Below, one piece after another: positions 12,401 through 17,780 of a DNA stretch of 32,049 bases. The notes below the pieces were generated by a model. That model ran no database searches. It was not told where the DNA came from and saw only the letters and a program-made list of their open reading frames with translations. The number at the start of each line of letters is the position of its first letter. Within the stretch, counting starts at the first letter, position 1. A program made the translations under genes and the position numbers. This stretch comes from Branchiostoma floridae (lineage: Eukaryota; Chordata; Leptocardii; Amphioxiformes; Branchiostomatidae), in the NCBI RefSeq assembly GCF_000003815.2, contig NC_049983.1, positions 26,471,003 to 26,503,051 of the forward strand. Direction: 5' to 3'.

Positions 12401-12866
12401 AACTGCGTTAAGTTGCCCTTTGTTCTCATTTTACTGTCTTAAATCTGGAGGTTCTGCACCTGAACCGCCTTAAAGTTGTCCTTTGTTCTCAGTGTTCTGC
12501 CGTGTAACCTTCTCCGTTTAGGGGCAACAAACTAGAGAAGGTGGCCATGGGGGATTTTGATATGGACGATGCAATTCTCACGCCAAGGTTACGGCATCTC
12601 ATGTCCAGGAAAGTACGTGACAACTGTTCTAAAGCTCTGTCATAAATAACATGGCTTTTACCTAGAATTACGGATTCATTCCTTGGAAAAAAACTACCGG
12701 CTACGTCGAGCTGAAGTAATTTTGCACCAGACGACTGCTTGAGTACATGCAAATATCGCATACGAGAAAAAAAACTATATCCCCAACCCGTGACAATCAG
12801 CAGCCAACAGGCGATTCCAGCGGAGACCAGTCGGCTCCTCGTGGCCCGGCGGTCCCGTCCGGCCAT
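395..12866 (-). CDS. Gene 2: multidomain extracellular part of a second polycystin-like receptor (partial, continues left of window)
   Basis: Reconstructed from about 16 exons. In transcript order: signal-peptide candidate (12764-12866), microexon (10381-10404), modules A1/B1 (8867-9101, 8185-8438) and A2/B2 (6522-6663 into the gap, 5069-5319), EGF (4386-4505), short EGF (3949-4050), FN3 (3569-3844), FN3 (3067-3339), then the same quartet again (2795-2917, 2336-2437, 1850-2125, 1312-1578), Ser/Thr linker (901-1053) and a 59-nt exon (395-453). Except for the A/B and last junctions, every junction is phase 1, so modules can be gained or lost without frameshift. The product should be extracellular, probably a ligand-binding ectodomain. 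That it continues into a REJ-GPS-PLAT-channel part is inferred from the shared last exon with gene 1. The individual domain exons are firm; exon 1 and the link to a channel are less so. Confidence 0.7.
678..772 (-). CDS. Possible alternative terminal exon encoding an acidic pentapeptide repeat
   Basis: A strong acceptor (pyrimidine-rich tract then tctAG at 773-774) opens a frame in the phase left by the linker exon. The frame encodes five near copies of DDQSD, then EGTNQI and a TGA stop, 30 codons in all. No GT donor interrupts it. If used, it would end gene 2 as a secreted ectodomain with an acidic tail and no channel. No polyadenylation signal is evident close downstream, so it may be a chance frame in a 15-bp minisatellite. 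Confidence 0.25.
698..767. repeat. 15-bp tandem array, five CCAAT-box-like units
   Basis: The 10-mer ctgattggtc or ccgattggtc recurs at 698, 713, 728, 743 and 758, exactly 15 bp apart. On the minus strand each unit reads GACCAATCAG or GACCAATCGG, a good fit to the NF-Y consensus. It lies in the intron between the gene 2 linker exon and the 59-nt exon. Confidence 0.85.
901..1053 (-). CDS. Gene 2 exon: Ser/Thr-rich linker
   Basis: Acceptor ccacAG, 2 nt + 50 codons + 1 nt, donor GTGAGT. The sequence is dominated by Ser, Thr and Ala (ISTTTPAASTRETTVTAR near its start, and a repeated STRE motif), has no cysteine and no recognisable domain. A mucin-like, probably O-glycosylated spacer between the last FN3 domain and the region shared with gene 1 is the simplest reading. 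Confidence 0.6.
1036..1233. repeat. Direct tandem duplication (~101 bp) overlapping an exon start
   Basis: The segment from gttgttgttgatatcactgtggc at about 1036 recurs at about 1138, followed in both copies by related sequence ending in tgcatcacgaaa. The unit includes the splice acceptor of the linker exon, so a decoy acceptor lies about 100 bp upstream on the minus strand. Confidence 0.75.
1312..1578 (-). CDS. Gene 2 exon: fibronectin type III domain (quartet 2, FN3 type b)
   Basis: A complete FN3 domain in one exon (2 nt + 88 codons + 1 nt). Diagnostic features are LQFVDVTE in strand A/B, the conserved FTW tryptophan, the VTGYRIMY tyrosine strand and GLQADSMYKVEI. Acceptor ttttcAG, donor GTGAGT. 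It is a close paralogue of the exon at 3067-3339, sharing PPDAVVTGYR and SPGPGDRSA. Confidence 0.9.
1850..2125 (-). CDS. Gene 2 exon: fibronectin type III domain (quartet 2, FN3 type a)
   Basis: 2 nt + 91 codons + 1 nt, acceptor cttcAG, donor GTAGG. FN3 hallmarks are INLAVSDVTD, ITWSPS, DLHGYRVVVS and SDYIISVTSL. Its length equals that of the exon at 3569-3844 (276 nt) and the two share DPDLxGYRVVVSxLD and TTAVNQ, so they are duplicates. Confidence 0.9.
2336..2437 (-). CDS. Gene 2 exon: short Cys-rich EGF-like module (quartet 2)
   Basis: 102 nt, phase 1 to 1, acceptor gctaAG, donor GTATTT. It encodes about 34 residues with six cysteines in a laminin/MEGF-like spacing: CGHCEGGDINC, then SGICSAGC, then GWKTQLC. 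It closely matches the 102-nt exon at 3949-4050. Confidence 0.85.
2795..2917 (-). CDS. Gene 2 exon: calcium-binding-type EGF domain (quartet 2)
   Basis: 2 nt + 40 codons + 1 nt, acceptor tttacAG, donor GTGGG. It reads EPDEC at the start, then six cysteines (DECATVNGWC, QICTNVPGSYRCFC, RQGFVLMPDAHGC). DxxEC plus the aromatic GSYRC turn fit a calcium-binding EGF. It is paralogous to 4386-4505. Confidence 0.9.
3067..3339 (-). CDS. Gene 2 exon: fibronectin type III domain (quartet 1, FN3 type b)
   Basis: 2 nt + 90 codons + 1 nt, acceptor ttttcAG, donor GTGAAT. FN3 signature residues: LEFVDVTE, RFTWIPPD, VTGYRVMYG, LQPDTMYKVEIITIG. It ends in ATG-type phase 1 like the other FN3 exons. Confidence 0.9.
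3569..3844 (-). CDS. Gene 2 exon: fibronectin type III domain (quartet 1, FN3 type a)
   Basis: 276 nt, phase 1 to 1, acceptor ctgtAG, donor GTAGGG. Features: MNLTVSDVTD, ATWLPS, DLQGYRVVVS, TDYIISVRVL. Several NxS/T sequons suggest N-glycosylation, consistent with an extracellular position. Confidence 0.9.
3949..4050 (-). CDS. Gene 2 exon: short Cys-rich EGF-like module (quartet 1)
   Basis: 102 nt, acceptor ttctcAG, donor GTATGT, phase 1 to 1. Six cysteines: CGHCQGGDINC, SGVCSAGC, GWKTRRC. Nearly the same sequence as the exon at 2336-2437. Confidence 0.85.
4386..4505 (-). CDS. Gene 2 exon: EGF-like domain (quartet 1)
   Basis: 120 nt (2 nt + 39 codons + 1 nt), acceptor catacAG, donor GTAGG. 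Six-cysteine EGF pattern: CANENGGC, QNCTSLQGGGYYCNC, TQGYFLMVDLHGC. The NENGGC and GYxL motifs are typical. It joins in frame to exon B2 (gives D-GCANEN). Confidence 0.9.
5069..5319 (-). CDS. Gene 2 exon B2: second half of unrecognised Cys-rich module, copy 2
   Basis: 1 nt + 83 codons + 1 nt, acceptor tttccAG, donor GTACAG. It begins CADEYSSDPHINN and ends RIVYTVCT, with cysteines at VLGCPP, DTCDVPSC and near both ends. The same layout appears in exon B1 (CVTEYNSDPYTND ... RIVYTVCR), so the two exons are duplicates. I do not recognise the domain. Its extracellular position is inferred from the paired cysteines and neighbouring EGF/FN3 exons. Confidence 0.8.
5880..6110. repeat. Small nested palindrome (MITE-like) in a gene 2 intron
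   Basis: The centre is a perfect hairpin at 6006-6031, with 12-bp arms aatcgacaccgg and ccggtgtcgatt around a 2-base loop. Flanking it are two CCAATCAG motifs (about 5949 and 6040), an inverted gccaggc/gcctggc pair (5934-5940, 6065-6071) and an inverted gacgccgta/tacggcgtc pair. No open frame of note. A short foldback element is plausible, but no target duplication was identified. Confidence 0.45.
6404..6521. other. Assembly gap (118 Ns)
   Basis: A run of unknown bases. It interrupts gene 2 exon A2; by comparison with A1, about 35 codons and the donor should lie in or near it. Confidence 0.99.
6522..6663 (-). CDS. Gene 2 exon A2: first half of Cys-rich module, copy 2 (cut by the gap)
   Basis: Acceptor caacAG, then a frame starting 2 nt in: FEVLRTADQQYQG, YFLVIEARIP, SWCRDYQYLCA, then the Ns. 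It aligns along its whole visible length with exon A1 (FEVLRTKNHTYQG, FLAIEARLP, NWCLEYMYLCA). The missing part should match A1's GLRPTGCG to NPLQ segment. Confidence 0.8.
6755..7052. repeat. GT-rich minisatellite, left block
   Basis: Degenerate repeats of a roughly 25-50 bp unit built on ggtgttggtgagtggttcg and gaatggt. The minus strand gives a His/Pro/Thr-rich open frame that is an artefact of the repeat. It is the same repeat as 7839-8130, and the two blocks are separated by an inserted retrotransposon fragment. Confidence 0.9.
7053..7838 (-). mobile_element. Non-LTR retrotransposon 3' fragment (reverse transcriptase C-terminus plus 3' UTR), frameshifted
   Basis: Reading right to left: a frame with DTLKTVAQTLVLSHMGYC and CLLSASSQS (about 7803-7690), then a shift into a frame with YKRLHTIKNTHRHNTRLA, TRTFLYRCVKSYNTFPQHIK (to about 7353). 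These match the thumb/C-terminal part of CR1/L2-type reverse transcriptases. The segment down to 7053 is the probable 3' UTR and ends in a ttgaataaacaataaa tail on the minus strand. The element is strongly 5'-truncated and sits inside the minisatellite, in a gene 2 intron. Confidence 0.8.
7839..8130. repeat. GT-rich minisatellite, right block with 142-bp higher-order unit
   Basis: Same basic unit as 6755-7052. The segment beginning atggtgccagtagatagtg occurs at 7881 and again at 8023, so a 142-bp compound unit of several basic repeats has itself been duplicated with few differences. Confidence 0.9.
8185..8438 (-). CDS. Gene 2 exon B1: second half of unrecognised Cys-rich module, copy 1
   Basis: Acceptor catcAG, 1 nt then CVTEYNSDPYTND, FRCVPHQQ, FLSCSPDRCNR and RIVYTVCR. 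It is a duplicate of exon B2 (5069-5319). No GT donor lies in frame at the expected point. The best candidate is a GC donor, AAG/GCGAGT at 8184; an alternative is AGAG/GCAGAG at 8193, aligned with B2's GTACAG. Both leave phase 1, as the next exon (A2) needs. Confidence 0.75.
8867..9101 (-). CDS. Gene 2 exon A1: first half of unrecognised Cys-rich module, copy 1
   Basis: 2 nt + 77 codons + 2 nt, acceptor cctcAG, donor GTAAGA. Reads GPTSFEVLRT, YQGQNFLAIEARLP, NNWCLEYMYLCAGYG, RPTGCGENYVFETGRFF and NPLQ. Phase 1 in and phase 2 out, continuing into B1; A+B together form a phase 1-1 module. The paired W/C/Y pattern suggests a disulphide-stabilised extracellular fold that I cannot name. Confidence 0.8.
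9175..9475 (-). mobile_element. tRNA-derived SINE
   Basis: On the minus strand the head reads as a tRNA-like segment with a Pol III B box at 9403-9421 (ggttctgggtttaaatccc), followed by ttgggaaaacactttt and gatttcctcactcga. The same order (B box, ttgggaaaggcacttta, ctttcctcact) occurs in the SINE at 25 kb, so both belong to one superfamily. Its left end carries a (gttt)n run. It lies next to the retrotransposon fragment at 9530-10199. Confidence 0.65.
9530..10199 (-). mobile_element. Non-LTR retrotransposon fragment: N-terminal AP-endonuclease domain, broken
   Basis: From 10199 leftwards: a hydrophobic segment, DVHPNPWPAEYPG, NILHANVNSISTRTKLDEL, DIIAITETWLSS (with the catalytic Glu), DRNRHGGG. 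After frameshifts and a stop near 9750 it continues with FLSVYYRPPNQD and VILGDFYAKHG (usual form GDFN), then ends next to the SINE. The reverse transcriptase part is absent here. It keeps the 5' coding part and lacks the 3' part, the reverse of the usual 5' truncation. Confidence 0.8.
10381..10404 (-). CDS. Gene 2 microexon (24 nt)
   Basis: Framed by a good acceptor (cctcttcttccAG) and a consensus donor (GTAAGT). It holds 2 nt, seven codons (ISVPTAA) and 1 nt, so it is phase 1-1 and joins exon A1 in frame (PTAA-A-GPTSF). The motif pair and phase fit are the only support. Confidence 0.5.
10405..12763. other. No gene recognised; probable gene 2 intron 1
   Basis: AT-rich, with scattered stops in all frames and no domain-bearing frame. 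Only short frames without recognisable motifs were seen. A small tandem duplication at 12379-12502 is listed separately. Confidence 0.5.
12379..12502. repeat. 62-bp tandem duplication
   Basis: The segment starting aaatctgga at 12379 recurs at 12441. Both copies continue through gttctgcac-like and cctttgttctca-like sequence with scattered substitutions. Confidence 0.75.
12764..12866 (-). CDS. Candidate first coding exon of gene 2 (signal peptide or signal anchor)
   Basis: The ATG at 12866 opens MAGRDRRATRSR followed by a hydrophobic stretch (LVSAGIACWLLIVTGWGY). A GTATGC donor after TCT-C leaves phase 1, which the microexon needs. The surrounding 12780-13020 is unusually GC/CpG-rich, as at a promoter. 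The same frame stays open leftward to 12489, so this could instead be an unspliced small type II membrane protein of about 125 residues. Moderate to low certainty. Confidence 0.35.
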
Positions 12867-12945
12867 GGTTAGTCCGTCTCTGCGAGTGACGCCGAAATCG
12901 TCTGGTTTTCGGTCGGTTGAGAAAAACATCGTGTCCTTGGCTGTT

Positions 12946-12953
12946 TGACGTCA
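12946..12953. promoter_or_regulatory. Palindromic CRE (TGACGTCA)
   Basis: A perfect cAMP-response element about 80 bp upstream of the candidate gene 2 start codon on the minus strand, inside the CpG-rich segment. A one-in-65,000 motif at a plausible promoter, but function is not shown. Confidence 0.35.
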
Positions 12954-12996
12954 TCTGTTGCCTAGTGCGAACTATGTTTACCATGTTCCCATGGTA

Positions 12997-13010
12997 GTTG
13001 CCATGGTTAT
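12997..13010. promoter_or_regulatory. Imperfect RFX X-box-like site
   Basis: Reads gttgcc-at-ggttat. The first half fits the X-box consensus; the second half differs from the GGYAAC form. RFX factors drive ciliary genes, and polycystins are ciliary, so it is worth noting, but the match is partial. Confidence 0.2.
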
Positions 13011-13499
13011 ACCGCGGTCGCGCCCTGTTAATGTCTGTCTATCTCTGCGATTGACGTAGACATCGTCACATCTTTGGTCTGTACAGAAAAACAACGTGTC
13101 CTTGGACGGGTGTGGCCACCTGTTGCCTAGCGCGAGTCATTTTTCACCATATTCCTATGGTAATTCTCATGCTTACCCAATGTTGATATACAAACACTTC
13201 AAACCGAACTAAGAACATCATTAATCTCTGGGCACACAGCTTGTCGGTCTCGCTGATGAAACTGAGGCTTACCAAATGTGCATTTGTAAAGTCGAATTTG
13301 CATTTGGCTGGGTGTGGTCACCTGTTGCCTGGCGCGAGTCATTTTTCACCATATTCCTATGGTAATTCTCATGCTTACCCAATGTTGATATGCAAACATT
13401 TCAAACCGTACCGAGAACATCATTAATCTCTGGGCACACAGCTTGTCGGTCTCGCTGATGAAACTGAGGCTTACCAAATGTGTATTTGTAAAGTCGAAA

Positions 13500-15644
13500 A
13501 GGTGTCAAAAGGATGACGGCTGCGATGCAATAACTTACCGATTTACCTTTCATTCAAAAGACTTAATCAGAATGACAAGAGAGTGGTACCGCACTTGCTT
13601 TTATAATTTCTACTCTAGTTAGGGCCGGGCGTCCTGAGCAGTTCGGACAGGGTGCCCTAGGAAATAGCCACAGCTTACAGGATATCGTATTGCACTGACT
13701 ATAGTTGCCAATCATAATACAGAGTTTATTAGCCAATCAGCTTACAGGATATCATTTTGCACTGGCTGAGTTTGGCAAATCCGAGCGTAGTCCATAAAAG
13801 CAACTGGACCCCCCCCCCCCCCCCACACACACAGACCCTCCTACATTAAAAAAAAACACGGATTTCTAGCATAGACTAGCATAGACTATACAAACTCGGA
13901 AAGGTACCACCAAATACCATCACTTTTATGGTTTGGATACTTTACCTGAAAATAGATGCAATACCATGCACTGCATTTTATAAATTACTGGTCACAATGA
14001 AAGTCAAGTATAACACTTTGCGTGTGCCTACCAATTGATAACAGCCTCAAAGCCTCAAAGCAGATAAAACTTCTCTCATCTCTGTCTTCTGTCATCTCTG
14101 ACTGTATGTGGTCCACTGTAGCATTATGCAAGCCATTTTCGTTATCTTTCCATGATTACCCAATCTTGATACAAACAGTTCAAACAGAATAGAGGACGTC
14201 ATTGTCTTTCTCTTTTCATATTTTGGCATGGCTCAGCCTTGGTTCGTTTAGAACTGTTTTTACTGATAAATAGAGATGAAACAAAGTGCTGTAATTTTAG
14301 AAAACTGCCAACCGAATGGACGGGCATTTACAAGTCTTTTTCGTTATATTTCTGACACTCGGGTGACATGGCTGATCACCTTTGAACTTTGAGTGGATCC
14401 GTGTTCAGCTATAAGCCTTTTCTCCTGTGGTTTTCAGTATAAAGCACAAAATCCTGTTAAAGACGGTGGTTAAAATAAGACAGTAGGTCTTGCCGTTGAA
14501 ACCAAGACGTTGTTGTCTTCCGTCCATGAAGAAAAGTATCTGTATCGTTCATGAGTAGGGTGAACCCGATCTGCCACATTGTAACGTTTCACATGTTCAT
14601 TTTCCACATGAACGCCGACGAACAAAGCGTCATAAAGTATTCATGTCCCCACACCCTCCTGTGTACTGTTGAAGGCCACCCCGTTCTAGCTACGCTAGCA
14701 CATGCACAACAACACGCCCATCTACAAGTAGATGGGGAACGTATGACTGCATATGCATGCACAACTAAAATATGAAACTTTCATATTTTAGTACATGTCT
14801 GTATTTGGATATAACATAGATACATAGAAGAATATCAGCCTAAGTTTCAGGATTATTAACCAAGAATATCTGACAACGTAGTAGAGCAAACACTTTTTAT
14901 TAGAAACTGCAGTAAGGTCTTTGTGATAAAACATAAAGCTTAGGTTAAATTTGTATGAAATTGTAAAAAAACTTACAGATAGAATCTACTAGCTTTCTAT
15001 ACTTAAGCAGGCCGACTTTATCAACATTCTACAATTGAGCCTTCAAAGGTTCAAATCAAATTGAAAGTCTCTATTTTTCACTTGAATAACTAAAACCGAC
15101 GACAGCTTTTAAGTTGTCATGATCAAGGTTTTCTACTGGATGACAAATTTCTTCCGTCTCTTGTTGAAAAACGTTTAGTATCAATTCCTTGTCATATATA
15201 CCATTACTGATTGTTTTTTAATTATAATTTTGCCCACATTACCAGTGATACCCAAAACAATGTATGAAAACGTCTTGCTTATCGGAATTATGATGTTCAG
15301 CTATCTACACATTGATTAAGTAAAACAGATAAGATTGTAAGATCATTTATCAAAATACACCAGAGCATCCGAGTATGCACTATATATACACAAGATAAAT
15401 CAAAGTGTCAAAGATCCAAAGAATGTGCATACAGGATGTAATAAACTAAATATAAATGTACTGTAAAGAGATCTCCATTGAGTAGACACGTCCAATTACA
15501 TACATTTATAAGCATTTTAACTAAGTATTCGAGTATACACACTCTGAATACATTTATAGTATTGTATAATCAACACACATAACATAAAGCTATCTAATGT
15601 AGTCAATAAAATATTGAAATATATGCTAAATATACATACATGCC
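13500..15644. other. Intergenic stretch without a recognised gene
   Basis: AT-rich, with a homopolymer C run followed by (ca)n at about 13809-13831 and a hairpin cluster at 14718-14792. Short open frames here show no domain signature. Confidence 0.6.
14718..14792. repeat. Two perfect short hairpins
   Basis: First: ccatctac-aa-gtagatgg at 14718-14735. Second: 14-bp arms actaaaatatgaaa and tttcatattttagt around one base at 14764-14792. Between them is the near-palindrome tgcatatgcatgca. No transcript context is known. Confidence 0.7.
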
Positions 15645-15975
15645 GGGCTCGAAATACTTTTTTTTCTGCCTACCTGTACCAACATGAAAAAGTACCTGTA
15701 GAAGACAAATTTTACCTGCACCACTCTGAATTTAGGAAGTATGGATCATACTAAAATTGTTCAGGAATCATTGATATTTTTTTTTCTTTTTAACTTTATA
15801 GGTGGTAACAGTCAATGCAGCTGATAACAATCCATATACACCTACATTATAGAAATGTATGTATAAAACCTAGTACATGGACCAGTGCAGGTTAGGTGCA
15901 GGTACACACCAGAAATCCTTGCACAGCTCCAATTTACCTGCATTAACCTGCCTATGCAGGTGGTGTTTCGAGCCC
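15645..15975. mobile_element. Short foldback / MITE-like element
   Basis: Begins gggctcgaaa and ends tttcgagccc, perfect 10-bp terminal inverted repeats. The interior is rich in acctgcac/gtgcaggt motifs in both orientations. Possible tacatgc-like flanks on both sides, not exact enough to call a target duplication. No coding capacity. Confidence 0.6.
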
Positions 15976-16392
15976 TGTTACATGCATAATACAAAGTGAA
16001 TGTATCTGGCAGAGCCACTGCCTAATGTAAATATATCATGATTCTTATATACTTTCATAAGCTTTTATGTTCAGTGATGCCTACAACAGGCGCAAACTAC
16101 TTTCTATTTACACTTATGATATTTAAGTATTTACAAATGTATTGAATAAGTATCACAATCATCATAAAAGTATATGTGATGTATGAAAGTATTTAGATAT
16201 TATCTACATACATTCAAGTCTCTATGGGATACAAAAAGCAGCAAAGTAAAGTTTCAAAAGTAGACATATCCTAATTAGAAATATTACATATGAACTAAGA
16301 CAGATCTTTGGGCAGCAGTGTCAATTGACCACGTGAGCATTCTCCTTCCGCCATAAGAACCGAAAGTTTTACATTGTGATAAAGGTTGTACT
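15976..16392. other. Non-coding stretch downstream of the protease gene
   Basis: AT-rich and without open frames of note. On the minus strand it follows the stop codon at 16393, so part is probably the 3' UTR of the Ulp1-PHD gene. No clear polyadenylation signal was picked out. Confidence 0.4.
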
Positions 16393-17349
16393 CTAAAAAG
16401 TACAGTCTCCACAAGCCCATGTGCCATCACGGGGAGGGTTGGCTGCCAGGCAGCTGACGTGAAAGATCCTCCGGCATGCCTTGCACCTCTCCAGCCTTCC
16501 CAGACGCCCTCCTTGTTCGCAGTGACAGACCATTGTGAACTGGTGTGCACTGGTTGGGCCGACCCTCCATCTGCGGCTGGTCAGACGTGGAAACGGTGTG
16601 AGTTTCTCTTCTTTGAAGCACATCTCCAAATGGCTCCACATCTTCCTGTCGTCATACAAAACCCTGCTCACGTCTTGCCCCTCTGCGATATCCACTGCCC
16701 AGGCGATGACGAACAGCCCACAATCTTCGGTGTTCCATTGATGCTGTACCTCCGGTACCAACACGGTCAGGACGTTTGTTTCCTGGTCAGCAAATGCGGC
16801 GTAAGACTGGCAAAGCTGAATCTGTAGCGTTCTGTTCATAGTGACGCCGAGGCTGTCAAACAGGCACACCTGTCCGTCTGTGTAAGACGACAGCACCCAG
16901 TGCATGGTACCTCTACCACTGTGGTGGATTTGTAGCCCCTTTCCAGTCATCTTGGCAAACCCTACGTCATAGAGACCGATTACAGGGTCTTCCAGCCCTT
17001 GGAGTGCCGGATACTGGCGGCGGAGTAGGTTTTGGGCAGCTTGGATGTCGTTGTATGTCAGCATCTTTCCAAGCGAAAGAGGTGTGGAGGACTTAACCAC
17101 AGCTAAATCTTTATCATCTGTGACATTTTCTTCTTCGTAGCTGTCACTTGAACTTGGACCCGTCTCCGCCATTACGCTGTTCCCGGATTCGTCCACTATG
17201 CCGTTGTTTTGGGAAGCACGACGGACTACAATGACGGGAAGGTCTTCTCTTGGAGCTTGAGGTTCCTCGGCTCCGTCCTTGAGGACGTTCTTGACTGGCG
17301 GGACGAAGTCAGGTTTCGTAGGGAGGTCTGCATTCTTCATCCTGTACAT
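16393..17349 (-). CDS. Ulp1/SENP-like (C48) cysteine protease with C-terminal PHD finger
   Basis: An open frame of 318 codons. Residues 1-95 are acidic and low in structure. Residues ~96-235 hold a Ulp1-type papain-like fold with His150 (TMHWV), Asp165 (CLFDSLG), Gln204 and Cys210 (NTEDCGLFVIAWA), so the full catalytic set is present. Residues 275-316 carry eight ordered zinc ligands (CHC, CKAC, FHVSC, WACGDC), a C4HC3 PHD finger. The expected activity is SUMO or ubiquitin-like deconjugation or peptide cleavage, nuclear if the PHD finger binds histone tails. An acceptor-like tgtacAG just before Met4 (17340) suggests this is the last exon of a longer gene. Ulp1-PHD proteins are often multicopy and can be transposon-borne, so it may be an element gene. 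It lies 0.3 kb downstream of gene 1, same strand. Confidence 0.8.
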   Translation of the reverse strand: MYRMKNADLPTKPDFVPPVKNVLKDGAEEPQAPREDLPVIVVRRASQNNGIVDESGNSVMAETGPSSSDSYEEENVTDDKDLAVVKSSTPLSLGKMLTYNDIQAAQNLLRRQYPALQGLEDPVIGLYDVGFAKMTGKGLQIHHSGRGTMHWVLSSYTDGQVCLFDSLGVTMNRTLQIQLCQSYAAFADQETNVLTVLVPEVQHQWNTEDCGLFVIAWAVDIAEGQDVSRVLYDDRKMWSHLEMCFKEEKLTPFPRLTSRRWRVGPTSAHQFTMVCHCEQGGRLGRLERCKACRRIFHVSCLAANPPRDGTWACGDCTF

Positions 17350-17364
17350 GTAAAAATATAAGGT

Positions 17365-17560
17365 TAATGAATGAATGAATGAAGACCTTTATTGAACATT
17401 TTTGCCCCACTGGGCTAAGTACAGGTCACATGGTAAGGATCATATGTATGTAACAATGGATCAATACCATAATTGGGTTCAGAAACGTTAGAAAATCAGA
17501 AGAGGAAAGAAAAGCAAAGTAGAGACGCGCCTTCAGCAAGCAAATTGAATCGTCTACAGG
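17365..17560 (-). mobile_element. Non-LTR retrotransposon 3' tail remnant or gene 1 3' UTR
   Basis: On the minus strand it ends with caataaaggtcttc followed by a (catt)n run, the style of microsatellite tail seen on CR1/L2-type elements. An AATAAA lies at 17388-17393. The same signal could serve gene 1, whose stop codon is at 17659. The upstream limit is a guess. Confidence 0.4.
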
Positions 17561-17658
17561 TTTCACTCACCCTTTTAAAATATAGCAGCGCAACATTACA
17601 GTTCATAAGGGGTAGGAAAAGCATGAGTAAGTAATGACACAGAAAATGTTCCATCCAT

Positions 17659-17780
17659 TCATCCCACAGAGAACCTTACTCGCCTGCAGCTGAAAAGCGA
17701 CAGTCTCTTCAACCACAGCCTCTCAACTTGGATCTCAACCTCAATAAGGCTGTCGTGGAGCGTATCCACGATGTGGACGT
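17659..17780 (-). CDS. Gene 1 exon 22: C-terminal coiled-coil tail and stop
   Basis: Acceptor gttacAG, 2 nt + 39 codons + TGA. Heptad-like IVDTLHDSLIEVEIQVERLW resembles the short cytoplasmic coiled coil that closes many polycystins. The phase matches the GTAATT donor of exon 21. If that donor is not used, the protein would instead end four residues later at a TAA. Confidence 0.75.

Larger units (their letters stand above)
12867..13499. repeat. Tandem repeat block, two ~202-bp near-identical units plus diverged copies
   Basis: The sequence from gggtgtgg at about 13108 to gtcgaa at 13296 recurs 202 bp later (about 13310-13498) with few differences. A more diverged copy lies upstream: agaaaaacatcgtgtccttgg at about 12920 corresponds to agaaaaacaacgtgtccttgg at about 13085. 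A short relic of the same unit (gggtgtggtcacctg) occurs near 11930. The block covers the putative gene 2 promoter. Confidence 0.85.

Noticed and set aside
13241-13426. Open frame across the 202-bp tandem repeat
   Set aside because: Spans repeat junctions and shows no domain or codon signal.
16459-16827. Plus-strand frames antisense to the Ulp1-PHD gene
   Set aside because: Shadows of the minus-strand gene with no domain of their own.
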